From: Rhodopseudomonas sp.
GTDB lineage: Bacteria; Pseudomonadota; Alphaproteobacteria; Rhizobiales; Xanthobacteraceae
NCBI GenBank assembly: GCA_016124795.1
Contig: WGNB01000061.1
Span: 1-60,080 of the forward strand
Direction of reading: 5' to 3'
Length of the DNA stretch: 60,080 bases
Positions 15,907 through 25,305 of this stretch are shown piece by piece. Position 1 is the stretch's first letter, and the number at the start of each line of letters is the position of its first letter. The translations under genes were made by a program, and so were the position numbers. A model generated the notes under the pieces. It ran no database searches, had not been told where the DNA came from, and saw only the letters and a program-made list of their open reading frames with translations.

Positions 15907-16899
15907 CTAGTCGAGATAGAACTTATCAAGCTGGCGGTGTTCGCCGACCACGCGGCGCACCGTGCCGGTGGCCGAGCGCATCACCACCGTTTCAGTCTCG
16001 ATCATGTCCTTGCCGAACACGACGCCGCGCAGCATCGCGCCGGTGGTCACGCCGGTCGCGGCGAACAGGCAATCGCCCTTCACCATGTCCTCGATCTCGT
16101 ACTTCTTCTTGGCATCCTTGATGCCCATCTTGCGGATCCGCTCCTGCAAGGCCTCGGTGTCGATGACCAGCCGGGTCTGCATCTGGCCGCCGATGCAGCG
16201 CAGCGCCGCCGCCGCCAGAACGCCTTCCGGCGCACCGCCCGAACCGAGATAGATGTCGATGCCGGTCTTCGGTTCGGCGCAGTGAATGACACCGGCGACG
16301 TCGCCGTCGCTGATCAAGGTCACGGCCGCGCCCAGCTTGCGGATCGCCTCGATCTTGTCGGCGTGACGCGGCCGGTCGAGCAGAATAGCGTTGAGTTCCG
16401 ACGGCTTGACGCCCTTGGCCTTGGCCAGGCTGATCATGTTGTCGGTGACCGAAGCGTCGAGGTCGACGGTGCCTTTCGGATAGCCCGGGCCGATAGCGAT
16501 CTTGTCCATGTAGCAATCCGGCGCGTGCAACAGCGTGCCGCCTTCCGCCATCGCGATGGTGGCGATCGAACCCGGCATGTTCTTGGCGCACAGCACGGTG
16601 CCTTCGAGCGGATCGACGGCGATGTCGACCTTCGGGCCGTTCTTGTTGCCAACCTTCTCGCCGATGAACAGCATCGGCGCTTCGTCGATCTCGCCCTCGC
16701 CGATCACCACGGTGCCGTCGATCGGCAGCTTGTTCAGTTCGCGCCGCATCGCGTCGACCGCGGCCTGATCGGACGCCTTGTCGAGACCGCGCCCGCGCAG
16801 ACGCGCCGCCGAGACCGCCGCGCGCTCGGTGACGCGCACGATCTCCAGCGTCAGGATGCGCTCGAGCAGCAGTTCGGGCTGAATCGTTATCGAAGACAT
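15907..16899 (-). CDS. glpX: GlpX, class II fructose-1,6-bisphosphatase
   Basis: Hydrolyses fructose-1,6-bisphosphate in gluconeogenesis; in autotrophs the same class can also hydrolyse sedoheptulose-1,7-bisphosphate. It has 330 residues. Metal-binding motifs are GEGEIDEAPM (68-77) and VDPLEGT (95-101); GDVAGVIHC and the IYLGSGGAPEGVLAAAALRC loop are family hallmarks. The start at 16899 follows AGAGGGTG; an upstream ATG at 16917 has no such site. It lies 27 bases after hom and before recJ, an order I associate with Hyphomicrobiales. Confidence 0.95.
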   Translation of the reverse strand: MSSITIQPELLLERILTLEIVRVTERAAVSAARLRGRGLDKASDQAAVDAMRRELNKLPIDGTVVIGEGEIDEAPMLFIGEKVGNKNGPKVDIAVDPLEGTVLCAKNMPGSIATIAMAEGGTLLHAPDCYMDKIAIGPGYPKGTVDLDASVTDNMISLAKAKGVKPSELNAILLDRPRHADKIEAIRKLGAAVTLISDGDVAGVIHCAEPKTGIDIYLGSGGAPEGVLAAAALRCIGGQMQTRLVIDTEALQERIRKMGIKDAKKKYEIEDMVKGDCLFAATGVTTGAMLRGVVFGKDMIETETVVMRSATGTVRRVVGEHRQLDKFYLD

Positions 16900-16926
16900 T
16901 GTGTCACCCTCTATCAATATCGCGGA

Positions 16927-18240
16927 TTAATTCTTTTCAATTCTGATGACCTGCGGACGACCGGAAATCACTTTATCGCGGCCGACGGCGGCGAGCGCCT
17001 TGCGCACGGCGTCTTCGCTGGTGGCGTAAGTAATAAGGATGACCGGCACCGAACCGTTCTTGGTCTCGGACGATGGCGCGCCCTTGGCGTGGCGCTGGAC
17101 AATCGACTCCAGTGAAATGTCCTGCTCGGCCAGCCGGGTCGCGATGCTCGCCGCCGTGCCCGGCTTGTCGCGCGCCTGGAAGCGGATGTAGTAGCCGCCT
17201 TCGTGGCGCTGCATCGGCGCCTTGCGGACATCCTTCAGCCTGGCGACCGGACGGCCGAATGGCGGGACCTTCACGCCACGCGCGACATCGGCGATATCCG
17301 ACAGCACGGCGGACGCGGTTGCGGCGCCGCCGGCACCCGGACCGACCAGCGTGATCGGGTTGATGCCGTCGGCGTCGATCGTCACCGCATTGGTAACGCC
17401 CATCACCTGCGCGATCGAGGAATCCTTGCGCACCATGGTCGGATGCACGCGCTGTTCGATGCCCTTGGGCGTGCGCACCGCGACGCCGAGCAGCTTGACG
17501 CGATACCCGAGCTCATCGGCGGCGGCGAGATCGGCCGAGGCGATCGAGGAGATGCCTTCGCGATAAATCGCCGAGGGCTCGACCTTGGTGCCGAAAGCCA
17601 GGCTCGCCAGCAACGACAGCTTCTGCGCGGTGTCCTGACCCTCGACGTCGAAGGTCGGATCGGCTTCGGCGTAACCGAGCGCCTGAGCCTGTTTCAGGCA
17701 TTCGGCGAAGGACAGGCCCTCCTGCTCCATCCGGGTCAGGATGTAATTGCAGGTGCCGTTGAGGATACCGTAGATCCGGTTGATCGAATTGCCGGCCAGT
17801 CCCTCGCGCAAGGTCTTGACGATCGGAATGGCGGCGCCGATCGCCGCTTCGTAGTTCAGCGCTACACCGGCCTTCTCGGCCAGTTGCGCCATCTTGACGC
17901 CGTGTTTGGCCAAAAGCGCCTTGTTGGCGGTGACCACCGACTTGCCGGAGGCGAGCGCGAACTCAACCGCGGACTTGGCCGGGTCGCGATCGCCGCCCAT
18001 CAGTTCGACAAAAACGTCAATGCTATCGTCACCGGCCAGTTCGACCGGATCGGAAAACCATTTCATCTTCTTGAGATCGACGCCTCGGTTCTTGCCGCGC
18101 GAACGGGCGCTGACCGCGACGACCTCGATCGGACGGCCGCACCGCGCCGTCAACTGGTCGCGCTGGCCGGCGACCTGGGCGATCAGGGCGGCGCCGACCG
18201 TACCAAGGCCGGCGACGCCCACTCTAAGGGGTCCACTCAT
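16927..18240 (-). CDS. hom: Homoserine dehydrogenase
   Basis: Reduces aspartate semialdehyde to homoserine for threonine, methionine and isoleucine synthesis. It has 437 residues. The NAD(P) site is GVAGLGTVGAALI (glycines 11, 13, 16), the catalytic region includes VVTANKALLAKHG and GILNGTCNYILT, and a C-terminal ACT domain (from about 350, GGYYIRFQARDKPGTAASIATRLAEQDISLESIVQ) should mediate threonine feedback. The start at 18240 has GAGAGAAG upstream; a much longer open frame upstream lies within no recognised domain. It follows the aminotransferase gene by 65 bases. Confidence 0.95.
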   Translation of the reverse strand: MSGPLRVGVAGLGTVGAALIAQVAGQRDQLTARCGRPIEVVAVSARSRGKNRGVDLKKMKWFSDPVELAGDDSIDVFVELMGGDRDPAKSAVEFALASGKSVVTANKALLAKHGVKMAQLAEKAGVALNYEAAIGAAIPIVKTLREGLAGNSINRIYGILNGTCNYILTRMEQEGLSFAECLKQAQALGYAEADPTFDVEGQDTAQKLSLLASLAFGTKVEPSAIYREGISSIASADLAAADELGYRVKLLGVAVRTPKGIEQRVHPTMVRKDSSIAQVMGVTNAVTIDADGINPITLVGPGAGGAATASAVLSDIADVARGVKVPPFGRPVARLKDVRKAPMQRHEGGYYIRFQARDKPGTAASIATRLAEQDISLESIVQRHAKGAPSSETKNGSVPVILITYATSEDAVRKALAAVGRDKVISGRPQVIRIEKN

Positions 18241-18305
18241 AAAAACACTTCTCTCTTGCGCATGATCCGATCCGAAAACCGGATACCGCATTTCAGGATC
18301 ATGCC

Positions 18306-19523
18306 CTACCGCCGCGTCGCGAGCGGAACGACGTTGTGCAACTGGCCCGGCGCGGTCTCGAAGAAGCGGCGCATATTGCGGGCGGCCTGCCGGATGCGCT
18401 GCTCGTTCTCGACCAGCGCGACGCGAACATAGCCCTCGCCGTGCTCGCCGAAGCCGATACCGGGCGAGACCGCCACATCGGCTTTCTCGATCAACAGCTT
18501 CGAGAACTCGACGCTGCCGAGCGAGGCGAACGGCGCCGGGATCGGCGACCAGGCAAACATCGAGGCGCGCGGCGCCGGGATCTGCCAGCCGGCGCGGCCG
18601 AAGCTTTCCACCATCACGTCGCGACGCTTCCTGTAGGTGTCGCGCATTTCCTGGATGCAATCGTCCGGACCGTTCAAGGCCGCGATCGCCGCCACCTGAA
18701 TCGGGGTGAAGGCACCGTAGTCGAGATAGGATTTGACCCGGCCGAGCGCGGCGATGACGCGTTCATTGCCGACCGCAAAACCCATACGCCAGCCGGCCAT
18801 CGAATAAGTCTTCGACATCGAGGTGAACTCGACCGCGATATCGGTCGCGCCCGGCACCTGCAACAGCGACGGCGGCGGATCGTTGTCGAAATAGACTTCG
18901 GCGTAAGCCAGATCGGACAGCACCAGAATTTCGTGTTTCTTCGCGAAGGCGACCAGGTCCTTGTAGAAATCCAGACTGGCGACATAGGCGGTCGGATTGG
19001 CCGGATAACAGACCACCAGCGCGATCGGCTTCGGGATCGAGTGAACGATCGCCCGTTCCAGCGACGAGAAGAACTCCGGCACCGGCTCCGACGACACCGA
19101 ACGCACGGTGCCGCCGGCCATCAGGAAGCCGAAGGCATGGATCGGGTAGCTCGGGTTCGGCACCAGCACGACATCGCCCGGCGCGGTGATCGCCTGGGCG
19201 ACGTTGGCGAAGCCTTCCTTGGAGCCGAGAGTAGCGATGACCTGGGTGTCGGGATTGAGCTTCACGCCGAAACGGCGCTCGTAATATTTGGCCTGGGCCA
19301 GACGCAGCTTCGGAATACCGCGCGACGCCGAATAACGGTCGGTCCGCGGCTTGCCGAGGGTCTCCTTCATCTTTTCGATGACGTGAGCCGGCGCCGGCAG
19401 ATCGGGGTTGCCCATGCCGAGGTCGATAATATCGGCGCCTGCGTTGCGGGCCTTGGCCTTGGCCTTGTTGACCTCTTCGAACACATAAGGCGGCAAGCGG
19501 CGGATGCGGTAATATTCTTCCAT
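18306..19523 (-). CDS. PLP-dependent class I/II aminotransferase (AlaC/DapL-like)
   Basis: A 405-residue fold-type I aminotransferase. The PLP lysine is K238 in SMSKTYSMAGWRMGFAVGN; other active-site segments are DLGMGNPDLP, SRGIPKLR and CYPANPTAYVA. It resembles the alanine/LL-diaminopimelate aminotransferase branch, annotated in many Alphaproteobacteria as a valine-pyruvate or alanine aminotransferase immediately upstream of hom. The conserved link with hom suggests amino-acid biosynthesis, but the donor and acceptor cannot be fixed from sequence. No signal peptide. Confidence 0.93.
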   Translation of the reverse strand: MEEYYRIRRLPPYVFEEVNKAKAKARNAGADIIDLGMGNPDLPAPAHVIEKMKETLGKPRTDRYSASRGIPKLRLAQAKYYERRFGVKLNPDTQVIATLGSKEGFANVAQAITAPGDVVLVPNPSYPIHAFGFLMAGGTVRSVSSEPVPEFFSSLERAIVHSIPKPIALVVCYPANPTAYVASLDFYKDLVAFAKKHEILVLSDLAYAEVYFDNDPPPSLLQVPGATDIAVEFTSMSKTYSMAGWRMGFAVGNERVIAALGRVKSYLDYGAFTPIQVAAIAALNGPDDCIQEMRDTYRKRRDVMVESFGRAGWQIPAPRASMFAWSPIPAPFASLGSVEFSKLLIEKADVAVSPGIGFGEHGEGYVRVALVENEQRIRQAARNMRRFFETAPGQLHNVVPLATRR

Positions 19524-19627
19524 CGGTCTAGACCTTTAAGTCGCGTTCACCCTGCCTGGCGCTTCCGCCTCGAAGCCGCGAATTCGGTTTCGCGGTCTTG
19601 GCACCGTCAAAGCGCGAGCTGCCCTTT

Positions 19628-19654
19628 CCAGCCGGCAGGCGTTACCCCGGCTGG
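19628..19654. terminator. Hairpin just after the lipoprotein gene
   Basis: CCAGCCGG and CCGGCTGG form an 8-base-pair stem with an 11-base loop, directly after the stop codon of the minus-strand lipoprotein gene. The T-rich side (CTTTTATC) follows on the plus strand, the wrong side for that gene, so termination is uncertain. Confidence 0.3.
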
Positions 19655-19660
19655 CTTTTA

Positions 19661-20104
19661 TCACGGCTTTGTCGCGGCACCAGAGCCCTGGTCACTTTTG
19701 ATGTTGAGCGGCTGACTATTTGCCGCCTCCGGCCGCTTTTTGGCGGCGGCGGCCCGCTTTTTGGCCGGGACCGGTTTGCCCTCAAGCCGGTCCCGGTCGG
19801 ACTGCAATTCCTTTTCCAGCCGGACCTGGGCGGCGTCGCTCAAGGGTTCGGTGGCGCGCGGCGGCGGCATGTCGTGGACGGCCGGATACTGATAGGCGAC
19901 CTTCGGCCGCGCCGGCGCGTCGGCCGGTAAGCCGACGCCGGCCGGCAGGTCGTCGACCACCACGCCGGTGGCGCAGCCGCCCAGCAGTCCGCCCGTCCCG
20001 ATCGACAGACCGAGCGCAAGCGCCAGGCTTGAGACGAATTTCCGTCCCAAGCGCCGGTCCCGCTGGGCGTCATCGCCAGTCAATCGTGATCGGGAACGCC
20101 CCAT
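19661..20104 (-). CDS. Putative lipoprotein of unknown function
   Basis: A 147-residue protein with a long basic N-terminus, a hydrophobic segment (23-40) and a lipobox LLGGC with the acylated cysteine at residue 44. The mature part is Pro/Ala-rich, then carries a charged helix (AQVRLEKELQSDRDRLEG) and a Lys/Ala-rich stretch (AKKRAAAAKKRPEAA). No domain recognised; similar short lipoproteins upstream of the aminotransferase-hom cluster are common in related bacteria. The start at 20104 is chosen as the first ATG before the charged n-region. Confidence 0.75.
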   Translation of the reverse strand: MGRSRSRLTGDDAQRDRRLGRKFVSSLALALGLSIGTGGLLGGCATGVVVDDLPAGVGLPADAPARPKVAYQYPAVHDMPPPRATEPLSDAAQVRLEKELQSDRDRLEGKPVPAKKRAAAAKKRPEAANSQPLNIKSDQGSGAATKP

Positions 20105-20378
20105 GCAACGCAAGCCTTCTGGATCCAAGCCTCAAGGATCGACGGCCACCGGTCGGAACCGGCCCCGAGAAACCCACAACCGCTAACGCCCAGCACCAAG
20201 AATCTGGTGAAGAGTCAATGAATTATAGCATAAACTCGGTATCGGGTTAATATGGCGGCAGCAAGGATGATCAAGCCGCGGCAGGCTCCGCCGACCGCTT
20301 TTTTGAGCAGCCCTGCGCGGAAATGTGCCTTGCGATCCGATGCTGTCCGGGCCACGTCTGGGGCGGGGACGAAACAAA

Positions 20379-22247
20379 ATGACCATGGAACAGACCAAAA
20401 GCGGCACAGCCGGAATATCGGAAAAAACCGGACCCAAACCGGCCCAAACCGCACCCGTCGACCCCGGCATCGCCTCCAAGATCGACATCGAGGCCCTGGC
20501 CCGCAATCTGGCCCGGATCATCGAGGAAGGCGGCAAGGCGCTGGCCGCCTATATGAAGCCGCGCGAGTCCGGCAAATTGAAAGATGAGCTGTCGGAAGAC
20601 GTCACCGATGTGGTCAAGACCGTCGGCCACGTAGCGGAATACTGGCTGTCCGACCCCAAGCGCGCCCTCGAACTGCAAACCAGCCTGGGCCGGGCCTATC
20701 TCGATCTCTGGGCCAGCGCCGTAAAGCGCATGGCCGGCGAAGAGTCCACGCCGGCGGTCGCCCCCGACCCGCGCGACAAACGCTTCGCCGACCCGGAATG
20801 GTCGCAGAACCAGTTCTTCGATTTCCTGAAGCAGGCCTACCTGCTGACCGCCAGCTGGGGCGAAAAGCTGGTCAAGGACGCCGACGGCGTCGACGCCCAT
20901 ACCCGGCAGAAGGCCGAGTTCTACGTCAAGCAGATCACCAACGCGATCTCGCCGTCGAACTTCGTGCTGACCAATCCGGAGTTGTTGCGCGAAACGCTGT
21001 CGTCGAACGCGGACAATCTGGTCCGCGGCATGCACATGCTGGGCGAGGACATCGCGGCCGGCAAAGGCAATCTGAAGATCCGGCAATCCGATCCCGGCAA
21101 TTTCGAGGTCGGCCGCAATCTGGCGCTGACACCCGGCAAGGTGATCTTCCAGAACGACCTGATGCAGCTCATCCAGTATACGCCGACCACCGAGACCGTG
21201 CTGAAGGTCCCGCTTTTGATCGTGCCGCCCTGGATCAACAAGTTCTACATCCTCGATCTGACGCCGGAGAAGTCCTTCGTCAAATGGTGCGTCGATCAGG
21301 GCATCACGGTGTTCGTGATCTCCTGGGTCAACCCCGATGCGCATCTGGCCAAGAAGAGCTTCGAACAATACATGAAGGAAGGGCCGATCGCCGCGCTCGA
21401 TGTCATCGAGCAGGTCACCGGCGAAAAGAAAGTCCACACCATCGGCTATTGCGTTGGTGGCACGCTGCTGTCGATCACGCTGGCTTATCTCGCCGCCAAA
21501 CGGAAGAACCGTGCGCTGTCGGCGACCATGTTCGCCGCCCAGGTGGACTTCACCTATTCCGGCGACCTGAAAGTCTTCGTCGACGAGGAACGCATCCAGC
21601 AGCTCGAAGCCCGCATGAACGAACGCGGCTACCTGGAAGCCTCGCGCATGGCCAATACCTTCAACATGCTGCGTTCGAACGATCTGGTCTGGCCCTATGT
21701 CGTCAACAATTACCTGCGCGGCAAGAAGCCCTACCCGTTCGACATCCTGTTCTGGAACGCCGACGCGACCCGGATGCCGGCGGCCAATCATTCATTCTAC
21801 CTGCGCAATTGTTATCTCAACAACCGGCTGACCAAAGGCGAGATGGAAATCGCCGGCGTCAAACTCGACCTGAAGAAAGTCAAAGTGCCGATCTATAATC
21901 TGGCCACCCGCGAGGATCACATCGCGCCGGCCAAGTCGGTGCTTTACGGCTCGCAATTTTTCGGCGGCCCGGTGAAATATGTGCTCGCCGGCTCCGGCCA
22001 TATCGCCGGCGTGGTCAATCCACCGGCCAAGGAGAAATACCAGTACTGGCTCGGCGCACCGCCCTTCGGCGAGAATGTCGAGGAGTGGATGACGACCGCG
22101 GTCGAACATCCCGGCTCCTGGTGGCCGGACTGGCTCGACTGGATCAAGAGCCTGAACGCCAAGACCGTGCCGGCCCGCGCCATCGGCGGCGGCAAGCTTG
22201 AACCGATCGAGGATGCGCCCGGTTCCTACGTCAAGGCGAAGGATTAA
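20379..22247 (+). CDS. phaC: PhaC, class I poly(3-hydroxyalkanoate) synthase
   Basis: Polymerises (R)-3-hydroxyacyl-CoA into storage polyester at the granule surface. It has 622 residues, typical of class I. The N-terminal domain (1-220) is followed by an alpha/beta-hydrolase core with the lipase-like box GYCVGG carrying the nucleophile C358, general base/acid D513 (ATREDHIAP) and H541 ([10 protein letters not shown]). The [12 protein letters not shown] segment is strongly conserved. The start at 20379 (MTMEQTKSG) is the first likely ATG. No phaA, phaB, phaR or phasin genes are near, so granule genes are dispersed in this genome. The 274-base gap before it shows no other gene. Confidence 0.95.
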   Translation: MTMEQTKSGTAGISEKTGPKPAQTAPVDPGIASKIDIEALARNLARIIEEGGKALAAYMKPRESGKLKDELSEDVTDVVKTVGHVAEYWLSDPKRALELQTSLGRAYLDLWASAVKRMAGEESTPAVAPDPRDKRFADPEWSQNQFFDFLKQAYLLTASWGEKLVKDADGVDAHTRQKAEFYVKQITNAISPSNFVLTNPELLRETLSSNADNLVRGMHMLGEDIAAGKGNLKIRQSDPGNFEVGRNLALTPGKVIFQNDLMQLIQYTPTTETVLKVPLLIVPPWINKFYILDLTPEKSFVKWCVDQGITVFVISWVNPDAHLAKKSFEQYMKEGPIAALDVIEQVTGEKKVHTIGYCVGGTLLSITLAYLAAKRKNRALSATMFAAQVDFTYSGDLKVFVDEERIQQLEARMNERGYLEASRMANTFNMLRSNDLVWPYVVNNYLRGKKPYPFDILFWNADATRMPAANHSFYLRNCYLNNRLTKGEMEIAGVKLDLKKVKVPIYNLATREDHIAPAKSVLYGSQFFGGPVKYVLAGSGHIAGVVNPPAKEKYQYWLGAPPFGENVEEWMTTAVEHPGSWWPDWLDWIKSLNAKTVPARAIGGGKLEPIEDAPGSYVKAKD

Positions 22248-22310
22248 CCGGCGCAACGACGGCAGGTGCGCAACTCCCGACCGTCTTATGTAGAGCGCCC
22301 CGACTCCACG

Positions 22311-23213
22311 CTATCGCTTGATCTTGCCGCGCGACGGCTTGGCTTTCGCGCTGCCTCTGCCAATCCCGCCGGCCATTTGCTGACGCAGTTCCTGCGCCAC
22401 CGCGCGGATCGGCGCCGCCGTCTTCATGTCGCTATGCACCACCAACCAGATGCCTTGCGCGACCGGCGATTGATTTGGCGCCGCCGGCACCAGCCCGTCG
22501 ATACCGGCCGCCATGAAGTCCGGCAGCATCGCGACGCCGCCGCCGATGCGGGCCGCCGCCAGCTGCATGTCGGCGGTACTGGCGCGCAACGCAAAGGCCC
22601 GCCCGGCCATAAAGCGTAACAGCGCGGCCTGATGCGGCGCCGCTTCCATATCCTTGTCGTAACCGATAAACCGCCAGTCATTCGGATCGGTCGCGGCGAG
22701 ATAGGCTGAACTGGCGTAAAGCCGGAACACCATCTCACCGAGCTTGACGACGGTCAGATCGCCTTCGGTCGGACGACTGAGCCGCACGGCAATGTCGGCC
22801 TCGCGCCGGTCCAGCGATGCGCGACGCGATTCACCGATCACGCGAAGTGTCAAACCGGGATGACGTCGACCGAGCGCGACAATCGCCGGCGCGAGCATCG
22901 CCGCCGCCAGGACCGGCGGCGCGCTGACAGTCACGACACCGGAAAGGTCGCCGCGCGCCCCGATCGCGGCGCGTTCGATCGCCTCGGTGTCGCGCTGCAT
23001 ACGGCCAACCAGCGGCGCGATCTGCGCGCCGGCCGCCGTCAGGCTGAGCCGGCGACCACGCCGGTCGACCAGCTTGACCTTGATCTCCCGTTCCAGCGCG
23101 GCAATCCGGCGCGCGACCGTGGCGTGCTCGACGCCAAGCAGCCTCGCCGCAGCGGCCAGGCTGCCGCATTGCGCCAGCGCCGCGAAATGCCGCAAATTCT
23201 CCCAATCGGCCAT
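22311..23213 (-). CDS. LysR-family transcriptional regulator
   Basis: A 300-residue regulator with an N-terminal winged helix (MADWENLRHFAALAQCGSLAAAARLLGVEHATVARRIAALE) and a periplasmic-binding-like effector domain (90-290). The C-terminus is a basic tail (KAKPSRGKIKR). It is divergent from a quinone oxidoreductase gene, its probable target, with a 36-base inverted-repeat region between them. The start at 23213 gives the standard N-terminus; upstream extension to 23258 would enter the operator region. Confidence 0.92.
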   Translation of the reverse strand: MADWENLRHFAALAQCGSLAAAARLLGVEHATVARRIAALEREIKVKLVDRRGRRLSLTAAGAQIAPLVGRMQRDTEAIERAAIGARGDLSGVVTVSAPPVLAAAMLAPAIVALGRRHPGLTLRVIGESRRASLDRREADIAVRLSRPTEGDLTVVKLGEMVFRLYASSAYLAATDPNDWRFIGYDKDMEAAPHQAALLRFMAGRAFALRASTADMQLAAARIGGGVAMLPDFMAAGIDGLVPAAPNQSPVAQGIWLVVHSDMKTAAPIRAVAQELRQQMAGGIGRGSAKAKPSRGKIKR

Positions 23214-23219
23214 TGTCAA

Positions 23220-23255
23220 AAATTTCCCAGACGATGTGAAATAATAGGGAATTTT
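23220..23255. promoter_or_regulatory. Inverted repeat AAATTTCCC-N18-GGGAATTTT, candidate LysR operator
   Basis: Arms (8 of 9 positions complementary) at 23220-23228 and 23247-23255 lie between the divergent LysR and oxidoreductase genes. The AT-rich spacer contains ATAATAGGG, a possible -10. Binding by the adjacent LysR protein is inferred from position. Confidence 0.45.
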
Positions 23256-23315
23256 CACCCATCGAACCAGCGATCATTTTCCGCCCCGCCACCTTCCGGC
23301 ACTTGGAGAATGACG

Positions 23316-24290
23316 ATGGACCTCAAGATTGAACTCATCGGCCCCGGCGGCGTCGACCGTTTGCAGGCCGCGCCTTGCCCGCCGCAAACGCCGGGCCCCG
23401 GCGAAATTCGCATTCGCCACGACGCCATCGGCGTCAATTTCATCGATATCTATTTCCGGCTCGGGCATTATCCGCTGCCGAACCTGCCGGCCACGCTCGG
23501 CGTCGAAGGCGCCCGCATCGTCGAGGCCGTTGGCGAAGGCGTCACCGATCTTATGCCCGGCGACCGTGTCGCCTATGCCGGCGCGCCGGTCGGGGCCTAC
23601 GCCTCGACCCGATTGCTGCCGCAGGCGCGCGCGATCCGGCTTCCCGACGACATCACGACGCGCATCGCCGCCGCCAACATGTTGCGCGGGCTGACCGCAC
23701 ATATGTTGCTGTACCGTGTCTATCCGGTCGCACCCGAAACAACATTACTGATCCACGCCGCCGCGGGCGGTCTCGGCAGCATCCTCGTACGTTGGGCCAA
23801 ACATTTGGGCGCCACCGTGATCGGCACCGCCGGCTCGCCGACCAAGGCCGCTGCCGCTCGCGCCCACGGCGCCGACCATGTCAGCGTCGGCCGCGATGCC
23901 GATCTTGCAGCCGAAGTGCGAGCCCTGACGAAGGGCCAAGGCGTCGATTACGCCATCGATGGCATCGGCGGCGATATGCTGGAGAAAACGCTGGCTTGCG
24001 TACGCCGCTTCGGCACGGTGGCGAGCGTCGGTCAGGCCGCCGGGCCCATTCCGCCGCTCTCTGTCGAAACGCTTGGACCGGTCCGCGCGCTGTCGCTGTC
24101 GCGCCCCAGCGTCATGGCCTATTCCGCCGATCCGGCGGTCTATCCCGCCGCCGCGCAAGACCTGTTCGCCGCCATCAGGCGTGACATCGTCGCCGACATC
24201 GGCGCTGATTATCCGCTGGCCGATGCGGCGCGGGCGCAAGCCGACCTTGAGGCCGGCCACACTACCGGCAGCCTGTTGCTGATCCCGTGA
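23316..24290 (+). CDS. Quinone oxidoreductase (zeta-crystallin type)
   Basis: A 324-residue NADPH-dependent quinone reductase of the MDR family. The N-terminal GroES-like domain (VNFIDIYFRLGHYPLPNLPATLGVEGAR) lacks catalytic zinc ligands; the cofactor domain has LIHAAAGGLGSILVRWAKHLGATVIGT. This is the QorA pattern. The start at 23316 has GGAG seven bases before it; an ATG at 23310 is too close to that site. Likely regulated by the divergent LysR protein. A role in clearing quinones or electrophiles is inferred from the family. Confidence 0.92.
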   Translation: MDLKIELIGPGGVDRLQAAPCPPQTPGPGEIRIRHDAIGVNFIDIYFRLGHYPLPNLPATLGVEGARIVEAVGEGVTDLMPGDRVAYAGAPVGAYASTRLLPQARAIRLPDDITTRIAAANMLRGLTAHMLLYRVYPVAPETTLLIHAAAGGLGSILVRWAKHLGATVIGTAGSPTKAAAARAHGADHVSVGRDADLAAEVRALTKGQGVDYAIDGIGGDMLEKTLACVRRFGTVASVGQAAGPIPPLSVETLGPVRALSLSRPSVMAYSADPAVYPAAAQDLFAAIRRDIVADIGADYPLADAARAQADLEAGHTTGSLLLIP

Positions 24291-24303
24291 TCCGGCGCGT
24301 GGC

Positions 24304-25197
24304 TTAAGACGCCAGCTTGATCGGCACTTTCAGATAATGCACGCCGTCGACTTCAGCCGGCGGAAACTTGCCGGCGCGAATGTTGACCTGGATCGACGGC
24401 AACAGCAGCAAGGGAGCCGCCAGCTTGGCGTCCCGGGTCTGGCGCATGGCGACGAACTCGTCCTCGCTGATGCCCTCATGGACGTGGACATTGCGGGCGC
24501 GCTCGTCGGCCACCGTCGTCTCCCAGGCATATTGATCGCGGCCCGGCGCCTTGTAGTCATGGCACATGAACAGCCGGGTCTGCGGCGGCAATGACAACAC
24601 GCGCTGAATCGAACGATACAGCTGCCGGGCATCGCCGCCCGGGAAGTCGGCGCGCGCGGTGCCGTAATCCGGCATGAACATCGTGTCGCCGACGAAGACC
24701 GCGTCGCCGATATGATAGGACACACAAGCCGGGGTATGGCCGGGCGTGTGGATCACCTCGCCGTCAAGCGCGCCGATCTTGAGGCGCTCGCCGTCCTTGA
24801 ACAGATGGTCGAACTCGGAGCCATCGCCCGACACGTCGATGGCATTGAACACCGGCCGAAAGATGCGCTGCACGTCGCGAATATGCTCGCCGATCGACAC
24901 CTTGGCGCCGGTCTTGAGCTTGATATAGGGCGCACCGGACAGATGGTCGGCATGGGCATGGGTTTCCAGCACCTGCCCGATGGACACGCCGAGCCTGTTG
25001 GCTTCGGCCAAAATCGCGTCGGCTGACGCAAAGCCGGCCTTGCCGCTGCGGAAATCATAGTCCAGCACCGGATCGATCACCGCACCGATCATGGTCTGCT
25101 TGTCCCAGACCAGATAGCTGACGGTGTTGGTCGGCTCGTCAAAAAACGCCTTGATCTCGGGCTTGTTCGCCCCATCGCGGGTTTCGCTCTGCGACAT
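24304..25197 (-). CDS. blh: Blh/ETHE1-like persulfide dioxygenase (metallo-beta-lactamase fold)
   Basis: An iron-dependent sulfur dioxygenase that oxidises glutathione persulfide to sulfite and glutathione. It has 297 residues. Metal ligands: HAHADH (H80, H82, D84, H85), H154 (TPGHTPAC), D171 (FVGDTMF) and H213 (FMCHDY). The ETHE1-type segment [26 protein letters not shown] is clear and separates it from glyoxalase II. The start at 25197 has GAGGAC upstream; further ATGs at 25233 and 25242 lie too close to the promoter. Divergent from the BigR-like regulator with a shared operator; Blh is the named BigR target in Xylella and Agrobacterium. Sulfite made here could leave through the TauE-like exporter. 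Confidence 0.9.
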   Translation of the reverse strand: MSQSETRDGANKPEIKAFFDEPTNTVSYLVWDKQTMIGAVIDPVLDYDFRSGKAGFASADAILAEANRLGVSIGQVLETHAHADHLSGAPYIKLKTGAKVSIGEHIRDVQRIFRPVFNAIDVSGDGSEFDHLFKDGERLKIGALDGEVIHTPGHTPACVSYHIGDAVFVGDTMFMPDYGTARADFPGGDARQLYRSIQRVLSLPPQTRLFMCHDYKAPGRDQYAWETTVADERARNVHVHEGISEDEFVAMRQTRDAKLAAPLLLLPSIQVNIRAGKFPPAEVDGVHYLKVPIKLAS

Positions 25198-25247
25198 CGT
25201 CTGGGTCCTCGGCACGGGAGTCTCCCTTTGCATTTTCGGCATTGGCC

Positions 25248-25288
25248 TTGACTTATATATTAGAGATACCTAATTTAGCAATATCTAA
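25248..25288. promoter_or_regulatory. blh-bigR promoter with tandem BigR-type palindromes
   Basis: On the plus strand TTGACT (25248-25253) and TAATTT (25271-25276) are separated by exactly 17 bases. Two AT-rich palindromes overlap this promoter: ATTAG-N6-CTAAT (25259-25274) and TTAG-N6-CTAA (25275-25288). BigR operators are described as AT-rich palindromes of this type between bigR and blh. Binding would block RNA polymerase on both strands, which fits an autorepressor that also represses blh. Confidence 0.7.
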
Positions 25289-25305
25289 TTTACCGGAGCC
25301 ATCCG

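Noticed and set aside
18241-18660. 140-codon N-terminal extension of homoserine dehydrogenase
   Set aside because: It lies over the 3-prime end of the aminotransferase gene, contains no known domain and would displace the NAD motif from its normal N-terminal place.
19628-19654. Strong plus-strand terminator after the aminotransferase/lipoprotein region
   Set aside because: Stem and T-rich tail suit the plus strand, but no plus-strand gene ends there; it is kept only as a low-confidence hairpin.
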